Assembly: GCF_902506425.1 (NCBI RefSeq)
Contig: NZ_LR732469.1
Span: 1 to 64,000, forward strand
Direction of reading: 5' to 3'
Source: Novosphingobium sp. 9U
GTDB taxonomy: Bacteria > Pseudomonadota > Alphaproteobacteria > Sphingomonadales > Sphingomonadaceae
Length of the DNA: 64,000 bases
Positions 9,920 through 18,990 of this stretch are shown here, in pieces; positions within the stretch are counted from its first letter, which is position 1, and each line of letters starts with the position of its first letter. The notes under the pieces were generated by a model, which made no database searches, was not told the origin of the DNA, and worked only from the letters and a program-made list of their open reading frames with translations. The translations under genes were made by a program, and so were the position numbers.

Positions 9920-10345
9920 TCAGGCCGTCGGCACGTGCTTCGCCAGGTCGAGGATGTACGTCCACTCCTCCGGCGTCACCACGGCGACCGACAGACGCGA
10001 CAGCTTGATCAGCTCCATCTCGGCCAGCGCCGGGTCGGCCTTCATCTCCTTGAGCGTCACCGCGCGCTTCAGCTTCTTGACCGGCTGCACCTTCACCGCC
10101 GCCCATTTGCCTTCCGGATCGCTGGGGTCGGTAAGGCCGGCCTGGCTGATCTTCGCGATGCCGACGATCTCCTTGCCGATGTTGGAATGGTAGAAGAACG
10201 CTTCGTCCCCTACCTTCATCGCGCGCAGGTTGTTGGCGGCGCGATGGTTGCGCACGCCATCCCAGGTGCCCTCGCCCTCGGCGACCAGATGGTCCCAGCT
10301 GTAGGCGTCAGGCTCGGATTTCATCAGCCAATAGCTCTTGGACAT
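9920..10345 (-). CDS. EVE domain-containing protein
   Basis: A 141-aa stand-alone EVE (PUA-like) domain: YWLMKSEPDAYSWDHL, GTWDGVRNHRAANNLRAMKV, AFFYHSN, VGIAKI and a C-terminal LSVAVVTPEEW. EVE domains bind modified bases in DNA or RNA through an aromatic cage. Bacterial single-domain members of this YISP/SEPD type are widespread and mostly housekeeping-like. Start MSKSYWLMKSEP is the usual one, with a GAGG site. It is divergent from the oxygenase gene. No restriction genes are adjacent. Confidence 0.93.
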   Translation of the reverse strand: MSKSYWLMKSEPDAYSWDHLVAEGEGTWDGVRNHRAANNLRAMKVGDEAFFYHSNIGKEIVGIAKISQAGLTDPSDPEGKWAAVKVQPVKKLKRAVTLKEMKADPALAEMELIKLSRLSVAVVTPEEWTYILDLAKHVPTA

Positions 10346-10408
10346 GGATCGCGCCTCTTCGACTTGGGGAGTAATTTCGACTACAGCGGCGCCACGTAGA
10401 CCAAATCA

Positions 10409-11359
10409 ATGCGGATCGCACACATGGACATCGCCGAAATCCCCATCCTCAGCCTGGCCGAAGAACCGCGCGCGTTCGCGTCCGAGATCGGCGCCAGCTT
10501 TCGCGGCTTCGGCTTTGCCCTGGTGCGCGACCATGGCATCGACCTGGCGCTGATCGACGAAGCCTGGCGCCTGACCGCCGAGCTGTTCGCGCGCCCGACC
10601 GAGGAGAAGATGCGCGGCTTCATACCCGGCACTGGCGGCGCGCGCGGCTATACCCCGTTCCGCACCGAAGTCGCCAAGGGGGCAACTGAGAAGGATCTCA
10701 AGGAATTCTGGCACGTCGGCCGCGATTTGCCCGCCGGTCACCCCTTGAGCCAGACCATGGCCCCGAATGTCTGGCCCGAGCATCCCGAAGGCTTCCAAGC
10801 CGTTTTCGAGCAGCTCTACGCCGAGTTCGACCGTGCCGGCGCGCGCATCCTCTCGGCCATCGCGCTCGACCTTGGCCTGGACGAGCACTGGTTCGACTCC
10901 GCGATCGCGGACGGCAACTCGGTGCTGCGCCTGCTGCACTACCCGCCGGTCGGCTCCGAGTCGGGCGGCGCCATCCGCGCCGGCGCGCATGAGGACATCA
11001 ACCTCATCACCCTGCTGCTCGGCGCGGAGGAGGCAGGCCTCGAACTGCTCGGCAAGGACGGCCGTTGGCTGTCGATCGCGCCGCCGGCCGGCGCGCTGGT
11101 GGTCAACATCGGCGACATGCTGCAGCGCCTGACCAATCACGTGCTGCCCTCCACCACTCACCGGGTGCGCAATCCCTCGGGCGAGCGAGCGGGCTACAGC
11201 CGCTATTCGATGCCGTTCTTCCTGCACCCGAGGAGCGACTTCGTGATCCAGACTTTGCCGGAGTGTGTGTCGGCGCAAAACCCCGACCGCTATCCGGAGA
11301 GCATCACGGCCGATGGCTACCTGCAGGAGCGGCTGCGCGAGATCGGGCTGAAGGGATAG
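10409..11359 (+). CDS. Isopenicillin N synthase-like Fe(II)/2-oxoglutarate-dependent oxygenase
   Basis: A 316-aa enzyme of the non-haem iron dioxygenase family. The N-terminal DIOX_N part has FGFALVRDHGID. The catalytic triad is H194, D196 (AHEDINLITLLL) and H251 (TTHRV), and the 2-oxoglutarate-binding R-x-S is in GYSRYSMPFFLHP. This set is complete, so the protein should be active, but the substrate cannot be told. The start could also be the ATG five codons downstream (MDIAEIPIL), which is the more family-like N-terminus. A strong hairpin follows. Confidence 0.9.
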   Translation: MRIAHMDIAEIPILSLAEEPRAFASEIGASFRGFGFALVRDHGIDLALIDEAWRLTAELFARPTEEKMRGFIPGTGGARGYTPFRTEVAKGATEKDLKEFWHVGRDLPAGHPLSQTMAPNVWPEHPEGFQAVFEQLYAEFDRAGARILSAIALDLGLDEHWFDSAIADGNSVLRLLHYPPVGSESGGAIRAGAHEDINLITLLLGAEEAGLELLGKDGRWLSIAPPAGALVVNIGDMLQRLTNHVLPSTTHRVRNPSGERAGYSRYSMPFFLHPRSDFVIQTLPECVSAQNPDRYPESITADGYLQERLREIGLKG

Positions 11360-11400
11360 CAACAGAAGAACAGGCTACAGGCGGTTCCTGTTCTCTCTTC

Positions 11401-11476
11401 TCGTCGCCCCCGCGGAGGCGGGGGCCCCGCTTTTTGCGACAGGCGTCACGAGGGGAAGAGCAAGCGGGGATGACGA
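11401..11476. repeat. REP-like palindromic element with internal terminator hairpin
   Basis: TCGTCGCCCCCGC at 11401-11413 recurs inverted at 11464-11476 (GCGGGGATGACGA; 11 of 13 positions match). Inside, GCCCCCGC (11406-11413), GGAG and GCGGGGGC (11418-11425) form a perfect 8-bp hairpin followed within 5 nt by TTTTT. It ends the oxygenase transcript and looks like one of the short interspersed palindromes found between genes in this group; the family assignment is inference. Confidence 0.6.
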
Positions 11477-11550
11477 AGTAGGTTGTTGTCGCATGGTGCA
11501 AATGCGCCTCACACTGGACGCAGCCCCGCCTAGAGCTTAGATCGCGCGCC

Positions 11551-12384
11551 ATGCGGATCGCGTTCACCAAGATGCACGGCCTGGGCAACGACTTCGTCGT
11601 GCTCGACGCGCGCGAGGCGCCGATCCCGGAGATCGACGCCACCGCCGCGGCGGCCATCGCCGACCGGCACACCGGCATCGGCTGCGACCAGCTCGTCCTG
11701 CTCGAACCCTCGACCAGCGCCGACTTCCGCATGCGCATCTTCAATGCGGATGGCAGCGAGGTCGAGGCATGCGGCAACGCTACGCGCGCTGTCGGCCTGC
11801 TCCATGGCGCCGCAGCGCGGATCGAGACCTTGGGTGGCGTGATCGCCGCCACCCCGGTGCAGAGCGGCATCTCGGTGGAAATGGGCGAGCCGAGCTTCGG
11901 CTGGGACGAGATCCCGCTCGCCTACGCGATGGACACGCATGCCATGCCGGTCGCCTGGGAAGACCTCGCCGACCCGATCGCCGTCAACGTCGGCAATCCG
12001 CACGCGATCTTCTTCGTGCCAGACACCAACGCGATCGACCTCGCCCGCCTCGGTCCCGAGATCGAGCGCGACCCGCTATTCCCCGAGCGCATCAACGTCA
12101 ACGTCGCGACCGTCACCTCGCGCCAGGCCATTCGCCTGCGCGTGTGGGAGCGCGGCGCTGGCCTCACCCGCGCCTGCGGCACCGGCGCCTGCGCCACTGC
12201 GATTGGCGCGATGCGGCGTGGCCTGGTGGACCGTAGGGTCATCGTGAAGCTGCCCGGCGGCGCGCTTACGATCGAGTGGCGCGAGGATGGCGAGATCGTC
12301 ATGACCGGCCCTGCCGCCGAGAGCTTCCGCGGCGATTTCGATGCGGCCGCCTACGGCCTGTTCGAGTTCGGCACCGCCGGATGA
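11551..12384 (+). CDS. dapF: Diaminopimelate epimerase
   Basis: A 277-aa cytosolic enzyme converting LL- to meso-diaminopimelate for lysine and peptidoglycan. The two catalytic cysteines are C74 (EACGNATR) and C209 (RACGTGACAT), which act as the acid/base pair. KMHGLGNDF at the N-terminus is diagnostic. It heads a plus-strand run dapF-mtaB-ftsY-yciB; the next gene starts 10 nt after its stop. Confidence 0.97.
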   Translation: MRIAFTKMHGLGNDFVVLDAREAPIPEIDATAAAAIADRHTGIGCDQLVLLEPSTSADFRMRIFNADGSEVEACGNATRAVGLLHGAAARIETLGGVIAATPVQSGISVEMGEPSFGWDEIPLAYAMDTHAMPVAWEDLADPIAVNVGNPHAIFFVPDTNAIDLARLGPEIERDPLFPERINVNVATVTSRQAIRLRVWERGAGLTRACGTGACATAIGAMRRGLVDRRVIVKLPGGALTIEWREDGEIVMTGPAAESFRGDFDAAAYGLFEFGTAG

Positions 12385-12394
12385 GGGTTCGCAG

Positions 12395-13570
12395 GTGACT
12401 GTCGAAGTCCACTCGCTCGGCTGCCGGCTCAATCTTGCCGAAAGCGAACAGCTGCGCGGGCTTCTCTCCGCCGCCGAAGACCTGGTCGTGGTGAACTCCT
12501 GCGCGGTCACGGCCGAAGCGGTGCGCCAGACGCGGCAGGCGATCCGGCGTGCCCGCCGCGCGCGACCCGACGCCCGACTTCTGGTCACAGGCTGCGCGGC
12601 CGAGGTCGAACGAGCCTCGCTCTCGCAGATGCCCGAGGTCGACGGCCTGATCGCCAACGCTGCCAAGCTCGACCCACGCGCCTGGAACCTGCCCGCGCCG
12701 GCGCACCTGCCACGCCCGGCCGGCTACACGCGCGGCTTCGTGCAGGTCCAGAACGGCTGCGACCACGCCTGCACCTTCTGCGTCATACCCCAGGGCCGTG
12801 GCGCCAGCCGCTCGCGGCCGATCGCCGCGGTGCTGGAAGACGTCGAAATGCACCTCGACGCCGGCGTGCAGGAGATCGTGCTCACCGGCGTCGACCTCAC
12901 CTCCTGGGGCGCCGACCTCGCGCAGGCTCCGCGGCTCGGAGCACTGTGCGAGGCCATTCTGGCGCGGTTCGGCGCCCTCCCCCGCCTGCGCGTGTCATCG
13001 GTCGACGGAGCCGAGATCGACGAGGCACTGTTCGAGCTGCTTGCGGGCGAAGCGCGGATGATGCCGCACCTGCACCTCTCGCTGCAGTCGGGCGACGACA
13101 TGATCCTGAAGCGCATGAAGCGCCGCCACTCGCGTGCCGATGCGATCGGACTGGTGGACCGCCTGCGCGCCCGCCGCACTGACCTGGCGATCGGGGCCGA
13201 CCTCATCGCCGGCTTCCCGACCGAAACCAACGAGATGCACGCGCAGAGCCTCTCGATCATCGGAGCGCTCGGCGTGGTCCACGGCCACGTCTTCGCCTAC
13301 TCGCCCAGGCCCGGGACACCGGCGGCGCGCATGCCGCAGGTGCCGGCGCCGATCGCCCGGACCCGCGCTGCGCAGCTTCGCGCTGCGGTTGCCGAGCAGC
13401 GCACCGGCTGGCTCGCCGGCCTGGTCGGCACCGCGCTTTCGGTACTTGGCGAGCGCGGCGGAACCGGCCATTCGGCGCAATTCGCGCCCGTCCGCCTGCC
13501 ATCCGGCACGGTCGCGGGTGACCTGATCAGCTTGACCCCCAGCCGGGTCGTCGAAGGAATGCTCGAATGA
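12395..13570 (+). CDS. mtaB: tRNA t6A37 methylthiotransferase
   Basis: A radical-SAM methylthiotransferase that turns t6A37 into ms2t6A37 in ANN-decoding tRNAs. The N-terminal UPF0004 domain has cluster cysteines C10 (LGCRLN), C36 (NSCAV) and C67 (GCAAE). The radical-SAM cysteines are C122, C126 and C129 in CDHACTFC, followed by PQGRG. HVFAYSPRPGTPA is typical of MiaB/MtaB proteins, with a short TRAM-like tail. The start is GTG at 12395, just after dapF. The stop overlaps the ftsY ATG by 4 nt, a translational-coupling arrangement. Confidence 0.93.
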   Translation: MTVEVHSLGCRLNLAESEQLRGLLSAAEDLVVVNSCAVTAEAVRQTRQAIRRARRARPDARLLVTGCAAEVERASLSQMPEVDGLIANAAKLDPRAWNLPAPAHLPRPAGYTRGFVQVQNGCDHACTFCVIPQGRGASRSRPIAAVLEDVEMHLDAGVQEIVLTGVDLTSWGADLAQAPRLGALCEAILARFGALPRLRVSSVDGAEIDEALFELLAGEARMMPHLHLSLQSGDDMILKRMKRRHSRADAIGLVDRLRARRTDLAIGADLIAGFPTETNEMHAQSLSIIGALGVVHGHVFAYSPRPGTPAARMPQVPAPIARTRAAQLRAAVAEQRTGWLAGLVGTALSVLGERGGTGHSAQFAPVRLPSGTVAGDLISLTPSRVVEGMLE

Positions 13571-14517
13571 GTACGCAACTGCCGCCCGAAAGCGAGAGCG
13601 GCGAAGGCTGGTCCGATCGCCTCTTCGGCGGCTTCCGCAAGACTTCCGAACGCCTGACCGGCAATCTCTCCGGCATCGTCGGCAAGACCCGGCTCGACGA
13701 CACCCAGCTTGATCACCTCGAAGACGCGTTGATCATGTCCGACCTCGGGCCCCGAGCCGCCGCCCGCATTCGCGCGCGGCTGGCCGACGAGCGCTTCGAG
13801 CGCGATGCCGACGAACGCGCGATCATGGAAGTGGTCGCGCGCGAGATTGCCGAGATCCTGCGCCCTGTCGCCAAGCCGCTCGACGTGGTGGCGTTTCCGC
13901 GCCCGCAGGTGATCCTGGTCATCGGTGTCAACGGCTCGGGCAAGACCACTACGATCGCCAAGCTGGCGCACTTGTTCCAAGAGCAGGACTATTCGGTCAT
14001 GCTGGCGGCGGGCGACACCTTCCGTGCCGCGGCGATCGGCCAGCTGCGCGTGTGGGCCGACCGGGTCGGGGTGCCGATCGTCACCGGCCCCGAAGGCGGC
14101 GACCCCGCCAGCGTCGTCTTCGATGCGGTCAAGGCAGCCACCGAAACGGGCATCGATGCGCTGATAGTAGACACCGCCGGTCGCCTTCAGAACAAGCGCG
14201 AGCTGATGGACGAGCTGGCGAAGATCCGCCGCGTGCTCGGCCGCCTCAACCCGGAGGCGCCACACGACGTCGTGCTCGTGCTCGACGCCACCAACGGGCA
14301 GAATGCCTTGTCGCAGATCGAAATCTTTAAGGAAGTCGCTGGCGTATCCGGCCTGATCATGACCAAGCTCGACGGCACTGCCCGAGGCGGCGTCCTCGTC
14401 GCCGCGGCCGAGCAATACAAGCTGCCGATCCACGCGATCGGCGTGGGTGAGCGGATCGACGATCTTCGCCCGTTCAACCCCGACCTGCTCGCGCGCGTCA
14501 TCGCGGGGATCGCCTGA
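13567..14517 (+). CDS. ftsY: Signal recognition particle receptor FtsY
   Basis: The 316-aa SRP receptor GTPase that docks ribosome-nascent-chain complexes to SecYEG. An N-domain helical bundle is followed by the G-domain: P-loop GVNGSGKTT at residues 120-128, DTFRAAAIGQL, DTAGRL, TKLDGTARGG and VGERIDDLRPF. The acidic A-domain is very short, as in many alphaproteobacteria. It overlaps mtaB by 4 nt and precedes yciB by 1 nt, so the genes are translationally linked. Confidence 0.97.
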   Translation: MSTQLPPESESGEGWSDRLFGGFRKTSERLTGNLSGIVGKTRLDDTQLDHLEDALIMSDLGPRAAARIRARLADERFERDADERAIMEVVAREIAEILRPVAKPLDVVAFPRPQVILVIGVNGSGKTTTIAKLAHLFQEQDYSVMLAAGDTFRAAAIGQLRVWADRVGVPIVTGPEGGDPASVVFDAVKAATETGIDALIVDTAGRLQNKRELMDELAKIRRVLGRLNPEAPHDVVLVLDATNGQNALSQIEIFKEVAGVSGLIMTKLDGTARGGVLVAAAEQYKLPIHAIGVGERIDDLRPFNPDLLARVIAGIA

Positions 14518-14518
14518 C

Positions 14519-15169
14519 ATGGCCGAGCAGACTGCTGAAAGGCCGCGGAGCTCCTGGGTCAACCTGATCGTCGACTTCGGCCCGCTGCTCGTCTTCTTCC
14601 TGACCTACCGTCACTTCTCCCCGACCGACGACGAGAACAGTGTCGGCGTGGTGCTCGCGGTCACCAAAGGCACGGTCGCTTTCATGATAGCGACCGTGCT
14701 GGCCCTCATCGTCTCCAAGTGGCGGCTGGGGCACATCTCGCCAATGGTCTGGCTCTCCTCTGCCCTCATCTTCGGCTTCGGCGGCCTGACCGTGTTCTTC
14801 CAGGACAAGTTCTGGATCCAGATCAAGCCGACCGCAGTCTACCTGATCTTCGCGGGCGTGCTGTTCGGCGGCCTGCTGAGGGGCAAAGCCATGTTGCGCT
14901 ATCTGCTCCAATCCGCCTTTGAGGGGCTGGACGACGCAGGCTGGCTGAAGCTCTCGCGCAACTGGGCAGTGTTCTTCGTGTTCCTCGCCGTCCTGAACGA
15001 GGTGCTGCGCCAGGTGCTGACGTTCGGGGGTTGGCTGCAAGCCAAGCTGTGGCTGTTCACCGGGCTGTCGTTCCTGTTCACCTTCTCGCAGATTCCGATG
15101 GTGCTGCGGCACGGCATGGGTGAGGAGAAGACCGAGGAATTGGTCGAGAATACACCGGTGGATCAGTAA
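14519..15169 (+). CDS. yciB: Inner membrane-spanning protein YciB (septation protein A family)
   Basis: A 216-aa polytopic inner-membrane protein of the YciB/IspZ family, involved in cell-envelope synthesis and septation. Several helices can be seen, with family signatures DFGPLLVFFLTY, FFQDKFWIQIKPT and LNEVLRQ. The start MAEQTAERPRSSW lies 1 nt after the ftsY stop. It ends the dapF run and converges on the LLM oxidoreductase gene 35 bp away. Confidence 0.93.
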   Translation: MAEQTAERPRSSWVNLIVDFGPLLVFFLTYRHFSPTDDENSVGVVLAVTKGTVAFMIATVLALIVSKWRLGHISPMVWLSSALIFGFGGLTVFFQDKFWIQIKPTAVYLIFAGVLFGGLLRGKAMLRYLLQSAFEGLDDAGWLKLSRNWAVFFVFLAVLNEVLRQVLTFGGWLQAKLWLFTGLSFLFTFSQIPMVLRHGMGEEKTEELVENTPVDQ

Positions 15170-15204
15170 CGAAGGACAGCGTCGACCCGGGACGACGTGG
15201 GCCT

Positions 15205-16158
15205 TCACCGAAGCTTGGGCAGCAGCTCCTTCTCCGCGAAGGCGATGAAGCCCGCCTGATCGTCGCCCGGGCAAGTCAGCACGACGTGGGTAAATCCCGC
15301 GTCGACGTACTTTGCGATCGCTTCCAGATGCACCGCCGGATCGGGTCCTGCGGGGATGGTGTCCTTCAAGTCCTCGGGCCGGACGAACTGCGTCGCGGCC
15401 TCGAATCCATCCACATCGCGCAATTCCGAGTTCACCGCCCAGCCCAGCGCGCCGAAGCGGAAGCGCTCGTGAGCAATCTTGCGCCCCTCTTCCTCGCTCG
15501 GTGCCCAGGCGAGCGTCACCTCGCCATAGACCGGGCCAGAGCCGCCTGCGTCCTTATAGCCCTGCACCAGCTCAGGCTTGGCTTCGGTCGCCATGATGCC
15601 ATCCGCCTTCTCCGCCGCGAGCTCGATCGACTTGGGGCCGCTCACACCCAACGTGACCGTGATCGGCTGCTCGGGCGCGTCGTAAAGCTGCGCGTGGTCA
15701 ACGTCGAAGAACTGGCCTTCGTAGCTGTGCACCTTGCCGTCCCAGAGCAGGCGGAAGATGTCGATGGCCTCGCCCAGCATCTCGTGGCGGATTGGAGTCG
15801 AGGGCCACAGCGCGCCGGTGACGTGCTCGTTCAGCCGCTCACCCGCACCGATCGCCAGACTGAAGCGGTTGTCGCTCATGATCGCGATCGTGGCCGCGGC
15901 CTGGGCGATGATAGCCGGATGGTAGCGGATGATCGGGCAGGTCAGTCCGGTGGTGATGCCGATCTTGTCGGTGGCATGGGCGATGGCGCCCAGGACCGAC
16001 CATGCGAACGGCGCGTGGCCTTGCGCTTCGAGCCAAGGGTGGAAGTGGTCCGAGATCGACACGAAGTCGAACCCGGCCTGCTCGGACGCGACCGCATTGG
16101 CGATCAGCGCCTTGGGGCCGTGTTCCTCGGTCATCAACTTGTACCCGATCTGTGGCAT
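15205..16158 (-). CDS. LLM-class oxidoreductase of the F420-dependent G6PDH-like family
   Basis: A 317-aa luciferase-like monooxygenase-fold protein. SISDHFHPW near the N-terminus, TGLTCPIIRYHPAIIAQAA, GAGERLNEHVTG and the C-terminal GDDQAGFIAFAEKELLPKL match the branch named for F420-dependent glucose-6-phosphate dehydrogenase. Whether this organism makes F420 cannot be seen; FMN use is possible. The start at 16158 has a GAGGAG site; the open frame before it is not homologous. It stands alone between yciB and kup. Substrate unknown. Confidence 0.85.
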   Translation of the reverse strand: MPQIGYKLMTEEHGPKALIANAVASEQAGFDFVSISDHFHPWLEAQGHAPFAWSVLGAIAHATDKIGITTGLTCPIIRYHPAIIAQAAATIAIMSDNRFSLAIGAGERLNEHVTGALWPSTPIRHEMLGEAIDIFRLLWDGKVHSYEGQFFDVDHAQLYDAPEQPITVTLGVSGPKSIELAAEKADGIMATEAKPELVQGYKDAGGSGPVYGEVTLAWAPSEEEGRKIAHERFRFGALGWAVNSELRDVDGFEAATQFVRPEDLKDTIPAGPDPAVHLEAIAKYVDAGFTHVVLTCPGDDQAGFIAFAEKELLPKLR

Positions 16159-16261
16159 TGCGCGCTCCTCGCAAGGTTTTGCTGGAGCAATGCGCGGCAG
16201 CCGGGATGGTTCTGAGATGATGCGGCGAGGCGAGCAGTTCCTCTGCGGAACGGGGAGGAAG

Positions 16262-18256
16262 CTAGATTTCCAGCTGGCTGCCCAGTTCGACCACGCGGTT
16301 CGTCGGCAGGCGGAAGAACTCCATCGCACTCGCCGCGTTGCGCATCATCCACGCAAACAGCTTTTCGCGCCAGATCGCCATTCCCGGCTTGGCCGATGGC
16401 AGCAGCGTCTGGCGTGAGAGGAAGAAGCTCGTCTTCATCATCTCGAACCGGCCGCCGCAGATTTCGGTATGAGCGAGCGCGGCGGGGATGTCGGTTTCTT
16501 CCATGAAGCCATATCGCAAGGTCAGCCGGTAAAAGCCCTCACCCAAGGCCTGTACCGAGAACCGCTCGGTCGGCTCGACCCAGGGCACGTCCTGCACTTC
16601 GACCGTCAGCACCACCACCCGCTCGTGCAGCACCTTGTTGTGCTTGATGTTGTGCAGCAGCGCGGAGGGGACGCCGACGTTGGTTGAGGCCATGAAGATC
16701 GCGGTGCCCGGCACCCGCGCGGCGCTGCCATGCGCGCTCTTGGCGAAGACGTTGAGCGGCAGCGCCGCCTCGGTCATGCGCTGGCGCATCAGCATGCGGC
16801 CCTTGTTCCAGGTCGTCAGCAGGGTGAAGGCGATGAAGCCGATCAGCAACGGGAACCAGCCGCCATCGGTGATCTTGGCGGCGTTCGCGGCGAAGTAGGT
16901 CCCGTCGACGATGAAGAACAGCAGCGCCACCGGGATCGTTGCCCACAGCGGCCAGCGCCACAGCACCACGAACAGCACGGTCATCAAGCACGTGTCGATC
17001 AGCATCGCACCGGTCACCGCGATACCGTACGCCGAAGCGAGGTTTGACGAGTTCTGGAAGATCAACACCAGCACGATCACGCCCCACATCAAGGCGAAAT
17101 TGACGAAGGGGATGTAGATCTGCCCGACCTCGTGCTCGCTGGTGTGGCGGGTCGAGAGGCGCGGGATGAAGCCCAGCTGCATCGCCTGATGCGTGATCGA
17201 GAACGCGCCAGAGATCACCGCCTGGCTGGCGATGAAGGTGGCGCAAGTCGCCAGGATCACCAGCGGCAGGCGCAGCGTCTCAGGGGCCAGGTTGAAGAAC
17301 GGATTGCGCATGGCCTCGGCCGCGCCGGCATCGTCGAGGCCCAGGATCATCGCCGCCTGCCCGAAGTAGTTGAGCAGCAGGCAAGGCATGACGAAGCCGA
17401 ACCATGAGATGCGCATCGGCCCCCGGCCGAAGTGGCCCATGTCGGAGTAGAGTGCTTCCGAGCCGGTCACCGCCAGCACCACGGAGCCGAGCGCCAGGAA
17501 CGCCAGCAGCTTGTCGGTGAGGAAGAATTGCACCGCATACCACGGGTTCAGCGCCAGGAGCACGTGCGGCAGCTGCACCAGGTGGTAGACGCCCAGCACC
17601 GCCAGCACGAGGAAGTAGACGATCATGACCGGCGCGAACAGCGCGCCGACCTTGGCGGTGCCGCTTTTCTGGATCAGGAACAGCGCAATCAGCAGCACCA
17701 GCGCGATCGGCAAGACCAGCGGCGTCAGTCGCGCTTCCACCACCGTCAGGCCCTCGACAGCGGAAAGCACCGAGACGGCAGGCGTGATCATGCTGTCGCC
17801 ATAGAACAGCGCGGTTGCGAACACGCCCAGCAGGACCACAAGCCCGGAGGCACGGGTGTTGCGCAGCTTGCCCGAGATCAGCGCGACGAGAGCGAGGCTG
17901 CCGCCCTGCCCCTTGTTGTCGGCGCGCATCAGGATGCCGACGTATTGGACCGAGACGACCAGCGTCATCGACCAGAAGATCAGGCTGACGACGCCCAGGA
18001 TATGCAGCTCGTCGATGGCGAGCGGATGGGGTCCGACGAAAGTTTCCCGGAAGGCGTAGATTGGGCTGGTACCGATATCACCGAAGACCACACCGATCGC
18101 GCCGATCGCCAGCTTGCCCAGGCTGCCGCCGTGGCCGTGGGAGCCCTGAACCAGCGCCTCACCCGTACCTGGAAGCGGATCCACGATGCTGGTGCCAGCT
18201 TGCGCCCCTTCCGGGCGCGAACCAGCTCCGGCGGAACCCCGCGATGCATCATCCAT
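16262..18256 (-). CDS. kup: Low-affinity potassium uptake protein Kup
   Basis: A 664-aa potassium/proton symporter. About 12 transmembrane helices fill residues 45-480, with the family signature [18 protein letters not shown] and, in the following region, [17 protein letters not shown] cytoplasmic C-terminal domain follows. The first 40 residues are a Gly/Ser/Pro-rich extension before the first helix, so a downstream start is conceivable but no better ATG is evident. It is separated from neighbours by about 100 bp on each side and is probably monocistronic. Confidence 0.95.
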   Translation of the reverse strand: MDDASRGSAGAGSRPEGAQAGTSIVDPLPGTGEALVQGSHGHGGSLGKLAIGAIGVVFGDIGTSPIYAFRETFVGPHPLAIDELHILGVVSLIFWSMTLVVSVQYVGILMRADNKGQGGSLALVALISGKLRNTRASGLVVLLGVFATALFYGDSMITPAVSVLSAVEGLTVVEARLTPLVLPIALVLLIALFLIQKSGTAKVGALFAPVMIVYFLVLAVLGVYHLVQLPHVLLALNPWYAVQFFLTDKLLAFLALGSVVLAVTGSEALYSDMGHFGRGPMRISWFGFVMPCLLLNYFGQAAMILGLDDAGAAEAMRNPFFNLAPETLRLPLVILATCATFIASQAVISGAFSITHQAMQLGFIPRLSTRHTSEHEVGQIYIPFVNFALMWGVIVLVLIFQNSSNLASAYGIAVTGAMLIDTCLMTVLFVVLWRWPLWATIPVALLFFIVDGTYFAANAAKITDGGWFPLLIGFIAFTLLTTWNKGRMLMRQRMTEAALPLNVFAKSAHGSAARVPGTAIFMASTNVGVPSALLHNIKHNKVLHERVVVLTVEVQDVPWVEPTERFSVQALGEGFYRLTLRYGFMEETDIPAALAHTEICGGRFEMMKTSFFLSRQTLLPSAKPGMAIWREKLFAWMMRNAASAMEFFRLPTNRVVELGSQLEI

Positions 18257-18345
18257 GCCTGCGCCCCGTCATCACGTCTGAGCACCGTCTCGCATCTGCG
18301 GCATGCGCGGCCGTTAGCAGCATGGCATAAGGCCCGCAACGCGTC

Positions 18346-18990
18346 TCAACGCCGCGCCCCACCGCTTTGTTGCGCTGCCATCAACATGTCGAGGCGACGC
18401 AGCTTGTCCTGCAGGTCGTCATGCCAAGGCGCGTCAGCAGGAGTGTCCTTGAGCAAGCGGCTCCAAAGTTCACGCGCCTCGGCAAAGCGACCCGATTGCG
18501 CCAGCGCGAGGCCCAGGAAGTACGGCGGACCAGGGTGACCTGGAGCGGCCTTGGCGGCGCGCCGATAGGCCGTCAGCGAGGCCGGGGTGAGTTGGCCATC
18601 GGCATGCGCCACCAGCGCGTTGCCCATCGCCAGCCAGGCCTCGCCATTCTTCGGATCCTCGTCCGTGGCGGCCCGCAGCATCTCGGCGGCATCGGCGAAC
18701 TGCCCGTTGCGCGCGAGTGCGTCGGCGACAACGACCCAGCGATCCGTTGGCGGAATGCCGCTGTTGGTGACGCGCGCGCGCGCCTTGACCAGGGCGGCCG
18801 GATCGCCGGTCACGCGTTCGCGCGCAGCCTTGGGGGCCGCCGGCACGGGGCTCGCCTGGAGCGCATAGCCCGCCACGCCCAGCAACAGCGCGGCGCCGAT
18901 CGCCTCCCACCCCCGGCGCGGTGCGCGCAACACAAACGCGGCCATCAAGAACGCAGCCAGCGCCAGCACAAGGGCGATGATCCAGGTCAT
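18346..18990 (-). CDS. ccmI: Cytochrome c biogenesis TPR protein CcmI (CycH-like)
   Basis: A 214-aa protein with two N-terminal membrane helices (residues 2-20 and about 31-46) and a periplasmic TPR region (DRWVVVADALARNGQFADAA, NGEAWLAMGNALVAHADG, GPPYFLGLALAQSGRFAEAR). CcmI chaperones apocytochrome c to the CcmF/H haem ligation machinery. It is the last gene of the ccm operon and overlaps ccmH by 4 nt (ATGA). It is short compared with two-domain CcmI proteins; the start at 18990 gives a clean first helix. Confidence 0.88.
   Translation of the reverse strand: MTWIIALVLALAAFLMAAFVLRAPRRGWEAIGAALLLGVAGYALQASPVPAAPKAARERVTGDPAALVKARARVTNSGIPPTDRWVVVADALARNGQFADAAEMLRAATDEDPKNGEAWLAMGNALVAHADGQLTPASLTAYRRAAKAAPGHPGPPYFLGLALAQSGRFAEARELWSRLLKDTPADAPWHDDLQDKLRRLDMLMAAQQSGGARR

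Noticed and set aside
9920..10345. EVE-domain gene as part of a phage-defence island
   Set aside because: Neighbours are CsbD, pgsA and metabolic genes; no nuclease, methylase or helicase is nearby, and this EVE subtype is common outside defence loci.
10409..11359. Oxygenase as part of a beta-lactam or other secondary-metabolite cluster
   Set aside because: The isopenicillin-N-synthase fold is shared by many housekeeping oxygenases, and no synthetase or tailoring genes are adjacent.
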